Assembly (NCBI GenBank): GCA_022823465.1 | Contig: JAJEHX010000044.1 | Location: 1-62,632, forward strand | Direction of reading: 5' to 3' | Source of the DNA: Candidatus Latescibacterota bacterium | GTDB taxonomy: Bacteria; JAAXHH01 | DNA length: 62,632 nt | Notes under the pieces: generated by a model | The model's input: the letters and a program-made list of their open reading frames with translations, nothing else | The model's database searches: none | Told to the model about the DNA's origin: nothing | Translations under genes and position numbers: made by a program | In this document: piece after piece, positions 51,372 to 59,954 of the stretch | How the letters are laid out: every line of letters begins with the position of its first letter | Position numbering within the stretch: position 1 is the stretch's first letter

Positions 51372-51524
51372 GACATGCGAATCTGGATCTGGAATCTCGA
51401 ACTGGACTGGGATCACCAGGATCCCGCCGATCGGACGATCGTAGCCACCGCGGAATTGAACGATTGCCCACTTGTGACCTCGGATGCTAATATACCCGGG
51501 TACTATTCACAAGCGATCTGGTAG
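51372..51524 (+). pseudogene. Remnant of a VapC-type PIN toxin (C-terminal part)
   Basis: The frame around 51372-51524 ends with HQDPADRTIVATAELNDCPL followed by VTSDANIPGYY and AIW. This is the typical last third of VapC, where DPADRxIVATA holds catalytic aspartates and VTxD the fourth. The N-terminal two-thirds, including the VDTN motif, is missing; upstream bases belong to the BNR gene and a short linker. It is not a complete gene. Confidence 0.65.
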
Positions 51525-51620
51525 GGTCAAAGGGTGGTTCGGAGGACAGCCGGGGTCTCGAACAATAAGACCGTGCAGCGGAAGGGTCGCGGCAACACCT
51601 TCTTTCCTCGGCAACTTCAT
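51507..51620 (-). pseudogene. Internally deleted HicA toxin remnant
   Basis: A 37-codon ORF starts at ATG 51620, overlapping the stop of the HicB-like gene (ATGA). It begins MKLPRKEG like HicA/YcfA and then jumps to ATLPLHGLIV, which resembles the late V-P-x-H-G segment of HicA. The double-stranded RNA-binding core with the catalytic G-S-H histidine is gone. I read it as a dead toxin. Confidence 0.5.
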
Positions 51621-51829
51621 GCCACAAGGACCTCGTCGCGCACGAAGTGCAGTCGAATCAACTTGGGTCGTGCCATGGACTCGTCAAAGTAGCAGTCGAC
51701 GGCCTCCTTCACGTTGCGGCGGATTTCGTCGAGCGAGTCACCCTGAGTGTGTATTCCGTAACCCAGTGCGCTGGCCGAATAACCGCCGTCCACGTCGTCC
51801 TGGGCAACTTCGAAGATAACCTCGCCCAT
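51617..51829 (-). CDS. HicB-family antitoxin-like protein
   Basis: The 70-residue product begins MGEVIFEVAQDDVDGGYSAS and continues LGYGIHTQGDSLDEIRRNVK with EAVDCYFDE, the HicB/DUF1902 partial RNase H fold. AAGGA precedes ATG 51829. It overlaps the hicA remnant by four bases in the reverse of the most common hicA-hicB order, which does occur in some systems. The antitoxin appears intact, while the toxin has lost its core. Confidence 0.8.
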   Translation of the reverse strand: MGEVIFEVAQDDVDGGYSASALGYGIHTQGDSLDEIRRNVKEAVDCYFDESMARPKLIRLHFVRDEVLVA

Positions 51830-51890
51830 GTCCGGTCCTTCCTATCGATCAACACCGCTCTCGTCACTAAAACAGGCAGTATCCTCGAAT

Positions 51891-53093
51891 TCAAGCCTTC
51901 GGCCCGGCCGGGTACGGCTCAAAACGGAACGTCACCCGGACGAATCTGTCGCGTTCAAAGTTTTCGAGCGTCGGCTCCGTCCCGTTGAAGTTCCGCATGG
52001 CGTGTCGCATGGCAAGCCAGCCCCTGCCGCGACGTTCCATGAGCCCTCGCACGACCATGGCGTTCGCCATCATCTCGTTGCGAGATCGAGGTGCGCCACC
52101 CATCTGCGCCTGTTCGACCGTCATGTGGTTCGGCAACGCACCAGGACTGGTCACCACGATGCGGTCGTCGAAGACCTCCAGCATCACCTGGGAACCTGCG
52201 ATAGCGTAGTCCCGGTGAATGACCGCGTTCACCAACGCCTCGCGAAGCACCTCTTCCGGGATGAGGGGGACGTCCTCGCGGTGGAGTCCCCGGTAGATCT
52301 CTTTTCTGCCCAGGCTGCGGAACCACCCCATGGACCGGTGAACCTGCTCGTCAAGCCGCCCACGACTCTCGCCCGCGCTCAGTACGTCGGATGCCTGGTC
52401 GCCGCCTCCGTATCTGGCACATTGAATGAACAGGCTAGTGGTGTGCGGAAACCCCTGCGGATCCTTGCCGAAGACCATCAGTCCATATAGGGTTGGGCGG
52501 AGCGTGCCGTTCAGCCGGTCGCATACCGAGGCGTTGCGCAAATCGCTCTCCACGTCCGGCTGCGGCCCATCCTCCATCCGCATGCCCTGCGCCTGCATGT
52601 ACGAACGAAATGCGTTCATGTCGATGTCATCTGCGGTCGCGGAAGCGACGACCTGCTTCTCGGTGAGGACCAGGCCGAAGACGTTGAACAATTCCTGCAA
52701 CTCTGAAGGAGAAGGCGCCGCGGTGGCGCGTCCCCGACGAATCCAGAAGCGCCCGTCATAGCTGAACGGCTCGTACCCCCGCCGCTGGCGAGGAACGTCG
52801 ACCCAGTGCACCCATCCCGCTTCCGTGAGATACCGGTCGCACTCGGCGGTGACTGGACTGCCGCAGCCGTTTTGCAGGAAATTCGTCAGTCGTTCCTGCG
52901 CACTTTCCGGGTTTTCCCGCGCTCCCGCTATGACACCGGAGTTGTCTACACCGATCACGAGCAGTCCCCCGTCGCCATTGGCAAATGCGCACAGCGTCCT
53001 GCCGAGGGAGCTGAAGTCAACGAGTCCCCGCTTGAATTCAGTATGGCTGTTCTCTCCGCTTTCGATGCGCCGCAGCACTTCCGGCCATTCCAT
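51891..53093 (-). CDS. AlbA_2 (Schlafen-type) DNA-binding / HATPase_c_4 family protein, copy 2
   Basis: The 400-residue product has the AlbA_2 signature at residues 10-60 (ESGENSHTEFKRGLVDFSSL, FANGDGGLLVIGVDNSG). The HATPase_c_4 region is at residues about 270-350 (IPEEVLREALVNAVIHRDYA, then DDRIVVTSPGALPNHMTVEQ). It lacks the C-terminal winged-helix extension of the copy at 3058-4482 and is about 75 residues shorter. It lies beside decayed HicA and VapC genes. Family members are annotated as putative transcriptional regulators; a direct role in defence is unproven. The 297-bp gap upstream has a 21-bp-period duplication at 53213-53252 and no gene. Confidence 0.85.
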   Translation of the reverse strand: MEWPEVLRRIESGENSHTEFKRGLVDFSSLGRTLCAFANGDGGLLVIGVDNSGVIAGARENPESAQERLTNFLQNGCGSPVTAECDRYLTEAGWVHWVDVPRQRRGYEPFSYDGRFWIRRGRATAAPSPSELQELFNVFGLVLTEKQVVASATADDIDMNAFRSYMQAQGMRMEDGPQPDVESDLRNASVCDRLNGTLRPTLYGLMVFGKDPQGFPHTTSLFIQCARYGGGDQASDVLSAGESRGRLDEQVHRSMGWFRSLGRKEIYRGLHREDVPLIPEEVLREALVNAVIHRDYAIAGSQVMLEVFDDRIVVTSPGALPNHMTVEQAQMGGAPRSRNEMMANAMVVRGLMERRGRGWLAMRHAMRNFNGTEPTLENFERDRFVRVTFRFEPYPAGPKA

Positions 53094-53390
53094 GTACGTC
53101 TCTCGAATGAACGCCTCTCAGAATCCGAACCTTTGCCGCCGCAGTCGGAAGGATTCGTCCCGCCGTCCACGGTGCATACCATAGCATCGCGAACGGATGC
53201 CGACATTCTCTGTCAGACCGGCTTTCAGAGCTATCAGACCAGCTCTCCGAGCGTCTGAACTCCGGCCAGCCACCTTATTTGCCATGGTTATGATAAACGT
53301 ATTCGGCGGGCGCGGCAATCCATAATGGCCATCCGCATTGAACGGACGGACGTCATTTTCTGCCGGTTCTGTCCGGCATCATGATCAGGA

Positions 53391-53816
53391 TCAGGTTCCC
53401 TTCCGGGCGCGGCAATCGAACGCACCGGCGGTCATCCCTTTCCACGCCGGCAGTGTTCCTTCATCGTTTTCTGCCAGTGTGCCAGGATTTTGCGTCCCGC
53501 CTGTCGTTTCTGTTCGTTGCTTAAAAGGCCCCAAAGGGGTCTGTGCCGCGGGCTCATCAGCGAAAAGGACTTGATTACCGGCAGGGTACGCGTGCCAGCG
53601 CGCCTTGATTTTCACCGGCCGGCTACGCGGACTGCAGTCCTTCTTCTTTTCGAGAGCGTGGATTACCTCCCAACTGCCGCACGGTTCGAGTTCGATGTAA
53701 CAGTCGTTCATCCACTTCCAGGCGATTGAACTGAGCAGAATATCCGGTTGAAAACACTCGATGAGACGGCGCCAGAGCGGCGCGCCGTCCCGGACCAATC
53801 GTTTCAAGTCATTCAC
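53391..53816 (-). CDS. Hypothetical protein cotranscribed with the cupin gene
   Basis: The 141-residue ORF begins MNDLKRLVRDGAPLWRRLIE. Its ATG overlaps the stop of the cupin gene, with GAGGAG a few bases upstream, so translation is plausible. It has no clear domain: a tryptophan-rich N-terminal half (SSIAWKWMNDCYIELE) and a basic segment (KKKDCSPRSRPVKIKARWHA) are followed by a low-complexity end. It may be a fragment of a larger protein. Confidence 0.5.
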   Translation of the reverse strand: MNDLKRLVRDGAPLWRRLIECFQPDILLSSIAWKWMNDCYIELEPCGSWEVIHALEKKKDCSPRSRPVKIKARWHAYPAGNQVLFADEPAAQTPLGPFKQRTETTGGTQNPGTLAENDEGTLPAWKGMTAGAFDCRARKGT

Positions 53817-54307
53817 TCCTCTACGCGTTGAACGGCGATGACCGGCGCCGGCGCCACGTGTTCCAGCCCGAACTCCTCCCGCAGGCGGGCCATCTCCGCC
53901 TTCAGTTCGTCCGGATCGGGGGCATCCTGCGGCATGCGCTTGAGCAGCCGGTCGGAAGCTTCGAAGAACCGGTCCAGCCCCGCGGGCGTGCAGATCAGCA
54001 TGATGTGGGCAGGATCGTCAGTGTCGTTCCAGAATGAATGGGGTTTCCATCCCGGCACCGTGACCATCTGGCCGGCTTCGAGCACGAAGGCACTTTCGTG
54101 TAGGAACTGGAAGGTAAGCCCGCCTTTTACGACCAGGAACATCTCGATGAAGGCGTGGCGGGTGAATACGGGCGGCGGACTGTGGGGCGGTTCGACGCAC
54201 TCGATAACCGTCACGCGTTCCTCCGTGGCGGAGCCCGGCGTCTTTACCCGCACGTTCTGGCCCATCAGGGTGTCGAGCCAGGGACCTCCGTTGCCGCCGC
54301 CTTTCAT
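53813..54307 (-). CDS. Cupin domain protein
   Basis: The 164-residue product starts at ATG 54307, with GGAGAG upstream, and overlaps the stop of the large M28/FtsX gene by four bases. The cupin core is at residues 40-115: PPVFTRHAFIEMFLVVKGGL, VLEAGQMVTVPGWKPHSFWN and PAHIMLICTPAG. The first H-x-H metal motif is reduced to R-H, with E at EMF, so metal binding may be altered. The C-terminal 45 residues are helical. It probably belongs to the same transcript as the M28/FtsX gene. Confidence 0.87.
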   Translation of the reverse strand: MKGGGNGGPWLDTLMGQNVRVKTPGSATEERVTVIECVEPPHSPPPVFTRHAFIEMFLVVKGGLTFQFLHESAFVLEAGQMVTVPGWKPHSFWNDTDDPAHIMLICTPAGLDRFFEASDRLLKRMPQDAPDPDELKAEMARLREEFGLEHVAPAPVIAVQRVEE

Positions 54308-57300
54308 GATATCTCTCCAGCAACTACGCCTCCCCCGACCGCGATCATCTCCCTTCCTTCCTCGGAATAGACCTGCTTGACCTCCTGGTCCACGGTGCGC
54401 CAGACGAGGAACTGCTTGCGCAGGACGTTGAGGAAACGCCGGTTCAGCCGTTGCCAGGAGTCCACGTCTCCGCTTTCCCGATGTATATCCACCCATACCG
54501 CGTAGAGATCGTGTTCCTGCTCCGCGGGCGCCGCGCTCAGGGCCACCTGCTGGCTGACCCCCGTGTCGTAGGGCGCCAGCCAGGTCTTCATCGTAATCAT
54601 ATACGTCACCACGGTCTCCTCGCCGGTACCCGTCAGGACCACTTCGTCCGTCATGAAGTTGCCCAGGGTGCTCTCGCCGTGTGACTCGAAGAACCGCGTC
54701 AGGTAGGCGTAGAGACCCAGCGTCTCCGTGCGGCTGATGGTGAAGGGAAACTCGAAACTCCAGTTGTCGCCGTCGGGTTCCGGGAAGGACCATTGCCTGT
54801 TGACGTCCGGCACCGCCATTCGGGACGCCTGGCGGGCCGGGTAGATCGTCGAGAGCATGACCACCGCCATGACCATGGCCGTGGAGGCCACGGCGGAAAG
54901 GGAGGAGTAGTTCAGGGTCAGTCCCGCCAGCAACTGGTATTCCGTGATGCCCCGGGCCACGGTCTGGCCGATGAGGTAGCCGGACATGCCCCCGATGACG
55001 GCGTACATGGCCGCCTCCGCCATGAAGAGGGCGCCGATATGGGCCGGCGCAAGGCCCACGGCGCTGTACACCCCGATCTCGCTGAAACGCTCGTAGACGG
55101 CGTTCATCATGGTGTTCAGGATGATGAGGGCGGCCACGACCATGGGTATGAACAGGTTGCCCAGGCCGGACAGGGAACTCAGGGACATGGCGCTGTACAC
55201 GGCGACCTCGCCGTCGACGGCGGCCACCACGGGTATCCCCAGGCGCTGCATGAAGCGCTCGATCCGGTCCAGGGCGGCTGCGTCGGAGGGGAAGCGGACC
55301 GCGACGGACCGGAGCGTGCCGCCGAGATCGTTCACGAAGGCCTGCGGCGCCAGGATGAGGTTCGCCGCCGGCATGTGTTCGAATTTCGCCATTTGAACCG
55401 GTTCCTCGTCGTAGTCCATGAGGGCGAGTTCCGTGAGCAGGTCGTGACCCGTTGCCGTGTAGTCGACCGGCGTCAGCGGCTCTCCGTCCAGGTCGGTGAT
55501 CCCTTCCATGACCGCCGCGTCGAACATGCCGATTACCTTGTAGGGCTTTCCGAAGATCAGGATCTCCGACCGGCCCGTGTCTTCTTCGGTCATGCCCAGG
55601 AGTTCGGCCATATCCGTCGGAATGATGCACACGTCTGTTTCATCCGAGGCGAACCACCTGCCCGAGGTCAGCGCGCGGTCGAGGCCGCTCACCTCTGGTT
55701 CCTCCGGCAGCAGGCCCAGGACGCCCGAAGCGTAGGTGGACCTGGGCGTTCCGTCCGCATCCGTCCGGTCTACTTTGACAAAGACCTGTTCTCCGGGAAG
55801 GTTCCCGGAATACCACGTCCGGGAAACGATCTGGATGCCCTGGTCTTCGGCTTCCGAAGAACCGAACTCGGAGAGCACGTACTCGTGGGTCTGCTTCTGC
55901 AGCGCCGCCCAGTTGGGATTTCGCACGAGGAACCCGGTGTACGCGCCCTCCGCGTCCTGACTAACTTTCTGCAGGCGGAGGAAAGTCTGCACGGAGGTGA
56001 AGGAAAGCACGGTGAACACCAGGAGCACCAGGGTGGCGCAGGTCAGCAGCGTCCGGGCCTTGCGCTTGCGCATGTTTCCGATGCCCAGGGCGAAGGCCGT
56101 GGCCAGGGCGCTCGAACGCCGCACGTCGGTGGATTGCACGGTTCGGGCGTCCTGCCTTACTTCGCGCATGGTCTGGCTGAACCGGCCCGAAATGAGCCAG
56201 ATGACCACGGCCGCCAGGGCGAAGGTGATGAAGGCGAGGAGCACGATATCCGGCGCGGTGGTGATCTGGAAGGCCGGATGGGTGAACCGCAGCAACCCGT
56301 AGGCGGCCAGAAAGATGCCGAAGGTGGTGGCGATCCGTTTGTAGACGTTGGCGAAACCGAATATCAACCTCTCCAGGGCATAGGCGAAGGGGATGACCAG
56401 CACCATGTAGAACAGCACCCCCTTCACGACGTCGTTCGCCGTTCCCGTCGCGTCGGGATAGGCGCGGGACTCGTACCCCCAAGCGGCCCGGGCGTGCTTG
56501 ATGAACCGGTCCCACTGTAGGTTCTGCCTGGCGGTCTCGGCCAGGTCCAGCAGGCGTCCCGCTTCCAGGTGGAAGTCGTCCAGCCGGGAATTGCTCACGC
56601 CGACGGACTTGAGCGCGCCGATCCGCGCCTCGTCCAGGTGCCACATGTCCCGCGCCACCTGGTATGAAGTGAGCGGAATGGCCCCGATCCCCGAATCGAA
56701 CCCGACGCCCTCGGGATGCTGCTCGTCCGCGTTGGTCAGGATCAGGCGGCGGCCGAAGAGGCCGGTGGACATGGTGACCTTGAACCGGCTCTCCGGCGGC
56801 ATGAAGACCACGGCCGTGTCTTCCTCGTAGGAAAATCCCGTGGTCCAGCCCCCTTCCTGGAAGGTCATGCCCCATTCGAGGGGCGGATTGCCCGATTCGT
56901 CCAGCACCACGGCCTCATTCAGCCGGGTCAGGAAACGGGGATCCACCAGGTCGTAGATGTTGGTCGCGTCGGCCCGGAAGACTACCGTGGGTTTCTCCTT
57001 GTCCACCCAGTCCATCTTGATCTCGAGCGGGTACGCGCCTTCCCCGTAGGGACCCCGGTCCGGCGCGTAGATGATCTCCCCCGTGTCGGGATCTATGACG
57101 TAGCCTTCCGTCGGGTACGTACGCCCCGCCTCCAGTTCGGTGCATTCGGCCACGCCCGCGCTGTCGGCCACCACGAAGATCTCGTTCTTCACCCCGCTGA
57201 TGGTCTTGTTGTAGCGGCGGAACCGGACCACGGCGCCGGGCTTGGGCTTGCTCGGGATGTAGTCCTCCCTGGGATCGAATTCCACGACCCGGATGCGGCC

Positions 57301-58845
57301 GTTCACAAAGCGGTCCTCGAGCTGCATCTTGAAATCCGGAAACAGGCGGGGATCGTTGACCCCGCGGCCGAACAACTCGGTCAACAGGAGGGTCTGCGTA
57401 TACACGTTGTGGAAGTTCACCCGATCGAGGTCGTCGATGGGGGTATCCACGAACTCGCGCACGTCGAACACCGTGGCGAAGGACAGGGCGGGAATCCCCA
57501 TCCAGAAGACCAGTTCGGCCTCCAGGCCGATTTGGCCCGCGGGAAAGAAACCGCCCGTCCGGTGTCCCTGGGACGGAGAAATCACGTTCACCAGGGCGCC
57601 GGCCGGGAAAGCGCCGCGGCGGATGACCTCGTCGGCGTAACCCATGAAAGTGCGGCCGAAGGGGGTGAAGAACCGCTGCTTTTCGAAGGAATCCCCCCCG
57701 AAAAAGACGCCTGAGTAGATGACGCCGACCTGGTCCCGGGCGCTGGACAGGTCGATGCCCGCGAAGAGCTTGATGTTGATGGGGTCTTCGAGCTTGTCCG
57801 CGAAGTGACTGGATATGCGCGCATGGCGGTAGGAAAAGTCGTTGATCCCGCTGAGCGACATGAAATGGCCCGATGTCGCCAGGATCAGCACCGAGCGGGC
57901 GGGCGGATGGGCGGCGAAGTAACGGGCCATTTCAAGGAGCGCGGCCACGCCCGTCGCCTGGTTGGCGCCGGGGGATACGGCCGGCACGGCGGAGATGGAA
58001 TCGTAGTAGGCATTCAGTACGATGACCTCCTCCTTCAACTCCGGGTGCGTCCCGGTGATCCTGCCGAAGACATTGTAGGCCGGCAGCCGTTTCCAGGTCA
58101 TGCGCCCTTTTGCCCGGACGGTGATGGGACCGTTTGCTTCGAGGAATGCGATCAGGGGCCGGGCCGGGCCCTTCTTCATCCAGAAACGGGGGAAGTCGAG
58201 GGGGACCTGGAGGTGCTTCTCCTCCCCGTCGACGCGCGTGGTGTGGTCGGGCTCCGCGAAGATCACGGCGCCGGCGCCGAGCATGGCGGCCCGCTGCCAG
58301 TTCACGCCCGAGTTGAAGTCCATCAGGAAGACGGCGCCGGCGGGATCGATGCCGTTGAAGTCCTCCCACTCGCCGTTGCCGACGTAGTGAAGCTTCCCGG
58401 TGATGCCGCCCGGCGGAGTCGTGGACGTGCGGACCAGGTTCGGCCAGAGTGCGTAGAGGGGGATCGTCCGGGATGCAAGGGTGGTGGAGTCCGGAAGGTC
58501 CGCGGCGTCGAGGAGAATCAGTTCACCGCCCTCGTCCAGGGGGACGGACGAGACGAATTCCTCCATCTCCACGTCCTCGAGACCGATTTCCCGCATGCGG
58601 CCGGCCAGGTAGTGCGCCGCCTCGGTGGCGCCGGGATAGCCGGTCACGCGGGAACCGAAGGATACCAGGTCGGTAATGGTCCTCCTGATCCGCGCGGAGT
58701 CGACCACCGCGGCCACCTGGCCGTCGCCGATCGGTTCGGCGAGGAGTTCCACCCGCTCACGGACCCCCGTCGTCTGGCACGCGGAGACGGCGAACAACAA
58801 GGCCAGGATGAACAGGATACCGGGGAGGGTTCGTTTAAGATTCAA
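54304..58845 (-). CDS. Giant lipoprotein: degenerate M28-peptidase-like domain fused to an FtsX/MacB-type permease
   Basis: The product is 1513 residues from a TTG at 58845; the frame continues to 59454, but that part overlaps PhyH 10. The N-terminus is a lipoprotein signal (KRTLPGILFILALLFAVSAC). A PA-like and M28-like periplasmic part follows. At the usual H-x-D the text reads VLNAYYDSIS, and the D-N-x-S-G bridge is GANQATGVAALLEM, so key metal ligands are lost. A hydrophobic block (about residues 815-910) and the stretch KARTLLTCATLVLLVFTVLS precede a long soluble loop. FtsX-type segments include LIILNTMMNAVYERFSEIGV and SALGLAP-like text. The protein may be a mechanical or signalling permease using an ATPase encoded elsewhere. 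Confidence 0.85.
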   Translation of the reverse strand: MNLKRTLPGILFILALLFAVSACQTTGVRERVELLAEPIGDGQVAAVVDSARIRRTITDLVSFGSRVTGYPGATEAAHYLAGRMREIGLEDVEMEEFVSSVPLDEGGELILLDAADLPDSTTLASRTIPLYALWPNLVRTSTTPPGGITGKLHYVGNGEWEDFNGIDPAGAVFLMDFNSGVNWQRAAMLGAGAVIFAEPDHTTRVDGEEKHLQVPLDFPRFWMKKGPARPLIAFLEANGPITVRAKGRMTWKRLPAYNVFGRITGTHPELKEEVIVLNAYYDSISAVPAVSPGANQATGVAALLEMARYFAAHPPARSVLILATSGHFMSLSGINDFSYRHARISSHFADKLEDPINIKLFAGIDLSSARDQVGVIYSGVFFGGDSFEKQRFFTPFGRTFMGYADEVIRRGAFPAGALVNVISPSQGHRTGGFFPAGQIGLEAELVFWMGIPALSFATVFDVREFVDTPIDDLDRVNFHNVYTQTLLLTELFGRGVNDPRLFPDFKMQLEDRFVNGRIRVVEFDPREDYIPSKPKPGAVVRFRRYNKTISGVKNEIFVVADSAGVAECTELEAGRTYPTEGYVIDPDTGEIIYAPDRGPYGEGAYPLEIKMDWVDKEKPTVVFRADATNIYDLVDPRFLTRLNEAVVLDESGNPPLEWGMTFQEGGWTTGFSYEEDTAVVFMPPESRFKVTMSTGLFGRRLILTNADEQHPEGVGFDSGIGAIPLTSYQVARDMWHLDEARIGALKSVGVSNSRLDDFHLEAGRLLDLAETARQNLQWDRFIKHARAAWGYESRAYPDATGTANDVVKGVLFYMVLVIPFAYALERLIFGFANVYKRIATTFGIFLAAYGLLRFTHPAFQITTAPDIVLLAFITFALAAVVIWLISGRFSQTMREVRQDARTVQSTDVRRSSALATAFALGIGNMRKRKARTLLTCATLVLLVFTVLSFTSVQTFLRLQKVSQDAEGAYTGFLVRNPNWAALQKQTHEYVLSEFGSSEAEDQGIQIVSRTWYSGNLPGEQVFVKVDRTDADGTPRSTYASGVLGLLPEEPEVSGLDRALTSGRWFASDETDVCIIPTDMAELLGMTEEDTGRSEILIFGKPYKVIGMFDAAVMEGITDLDGEPLTPVDYTATGHDLLTELALMDYDEEPVQMAKFEHMPAANLILAPQAFVNDLGGTLRSVAVRFPSDAAALDRIERFMQRLGIPVVAAVDGEVAVYSAMSLSSLSGLGNLFIPMVVAALIILNTMMNAVYERFSEIGVYSAVGLAPAHIGALFMAEAAMYAVIGGMSGYLIGQTVARGITEYQLLAGLTLNYSSLSAVASTAMVMAVVMLSTIYPARQASRMAVPDVNRQWSFPEPDGDNWSFEFPFTISRTETLGLYAYLTRFFESHGESTLGNFMTDEVVLTGTGEETVVTYMITMKTWLAPYDTGVSQQVALSAAPAEQEHDLYAVWVDIHRESGDVDSWQRLNRRFLNVLRKQFLVWRTVDQEVKQVYSEEGREMIAVGGGVVAGEIS

Positions 58846-58955
58846 GGCGTATACCTGAACTTGCAGGATGGACGTGACTGCACGGATCGACCTGGATCGC
58901 AACCGCTTCAAGGCCGCGGCGGGTCTTGAAGCCAAAGAGTGCCCGGTACCCGAGA

Positions 58956-59861
58956 CTAGACCTTCCACTTCCGCCGCATCTCCTCCATGGACACGGTCTT
59001 CCCCTCGGTCCACGCGTAATGGGCGACGGGGTTCTCGCCGACCCACCGGTGGTCGACGGGTTCGCTGGCCAGTTGGTAGCGGGTGTCGGTGCTGATGCGG
59101 TACCGGTTGGACGTGTTGTTGATGGAACCGTGCATCGTATACATGCCGAGGATAATCACGTCGCCCATCTTGAATTCGCTCGTCTGCCACTGGCCCCCGT
59201 ACTGGTCGACCATCACGATGGGCTCGTTGGTGAAGTGGCCCGTCACGTGATCGCGGTCCACGTCCATCTGGCCGTAGGTTTCCTTCACGGCCTCGAACTG
59301 GTGGGAACCGGCCAGGATGACCAGGGGCCCCATGTCGTAGGTGACGTCGTCCAGGGGCGTCCAGACCGTGTACAGGTTCGGCGTGCCCCGGCCCATGTAA
59401 ACCATGTCGTAGTGCGCGCCTGTATTGTCGCCCGGACCCACGGCCCGGAGCCACTTGTAGTCGAAAGTGAGGACGGGCCCTCCCAGGAACCCTTCGAAGA
59501 ATCCCATGATTTCGGGGGAATTAACTACCGCCAGGAATTCGTCCGTATGGGTTACCCGCTTGGCGCCGCCGAAGAAGGCGCCGCGCTTGCCGGGGGCCGC
59601 CACGCCCAGGCCGAGGGGATAGTCCCGATCGATCTGGCCGTTGGCGTCGAGATTCTCCAGCACGACCCTGCGGGCTTCCGAGACCTTATCCGGGTCGTGG
59701 AGACCGCGGATGAGCAGGTAGCCGTCTTCGGCCATGCGCTCCCGCAGCCCGTCCGCGTCGTCCAACAGTTCATTGGCTTCCCGGAGCGTGGAGAGGTACT
59801 GGCCGTCCATCCGCAACTCGTCCTTGCCCATCACCAGATGCAATGATTCCCGGGTGGTCAT
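58956..59861 (-). CDS. Phytanoyl-CoA dioxygenase family protein (PhyH 10)
   Basis: The product is 301 residues from ATG 59861, with GGAGGG upstream; a start at 59891 is less likely. The triad is His150 and Asp152 (GAHYDMVYMG) with distal His244 (YTMHGSINNTSNRYRIS), and the core is VILAGSHQFEAV. It is the longest PhyH protein here, with about 40 extra N-terminal residues before ERMAEDGYLLIRGL. It lies upstream of the M28/FtsX gene on the same strand with a gap of about 110 bases. Confidence 0.92.
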   Translation of the reverse strand: MTTRESLHLVMGKDELRMDGQYLSTLREANELLDDADGLRERMAEDGYLLIRGLHDPDKVSEARRVVLENLDANGQIDRDYPLGLGVAAPGKRGAFFGGAKRVTHTDEFLAVVNSPEIMGFFEGFLGGPVLTFDYKWLRAVGPGDNTGAHYDMVYMGRGTPNLYTVWTPLDDVTYDMGPLVILAGSHQFEAVKETYGQMDVDRDHVTGHFTNEPIVMVDQYGGQWQTSEFKMGDVIILGMYTMHGSINNTSNRYRISTDTRYQLASEPVDHRWVGENPVAHYAWTEGKTVSMEEMRRKWKV

Positions 59862-59954
59862 TGGTCCCTCCGTCGTTTGTCCCTGCATCAAAAAAGACTC
59901 ATCTGGGGAAAGGATGCAATCTTGATCTAAAAAACTGCAGCGACCCCGTTTCCC

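Noticed and set aside
58846-59454. Upstream extension of the M28/FtsX frame
   Set aside because: It overlaps PhyH 10 and has shadow composition. The lipoprotein signal begins at the TTG at 58845.
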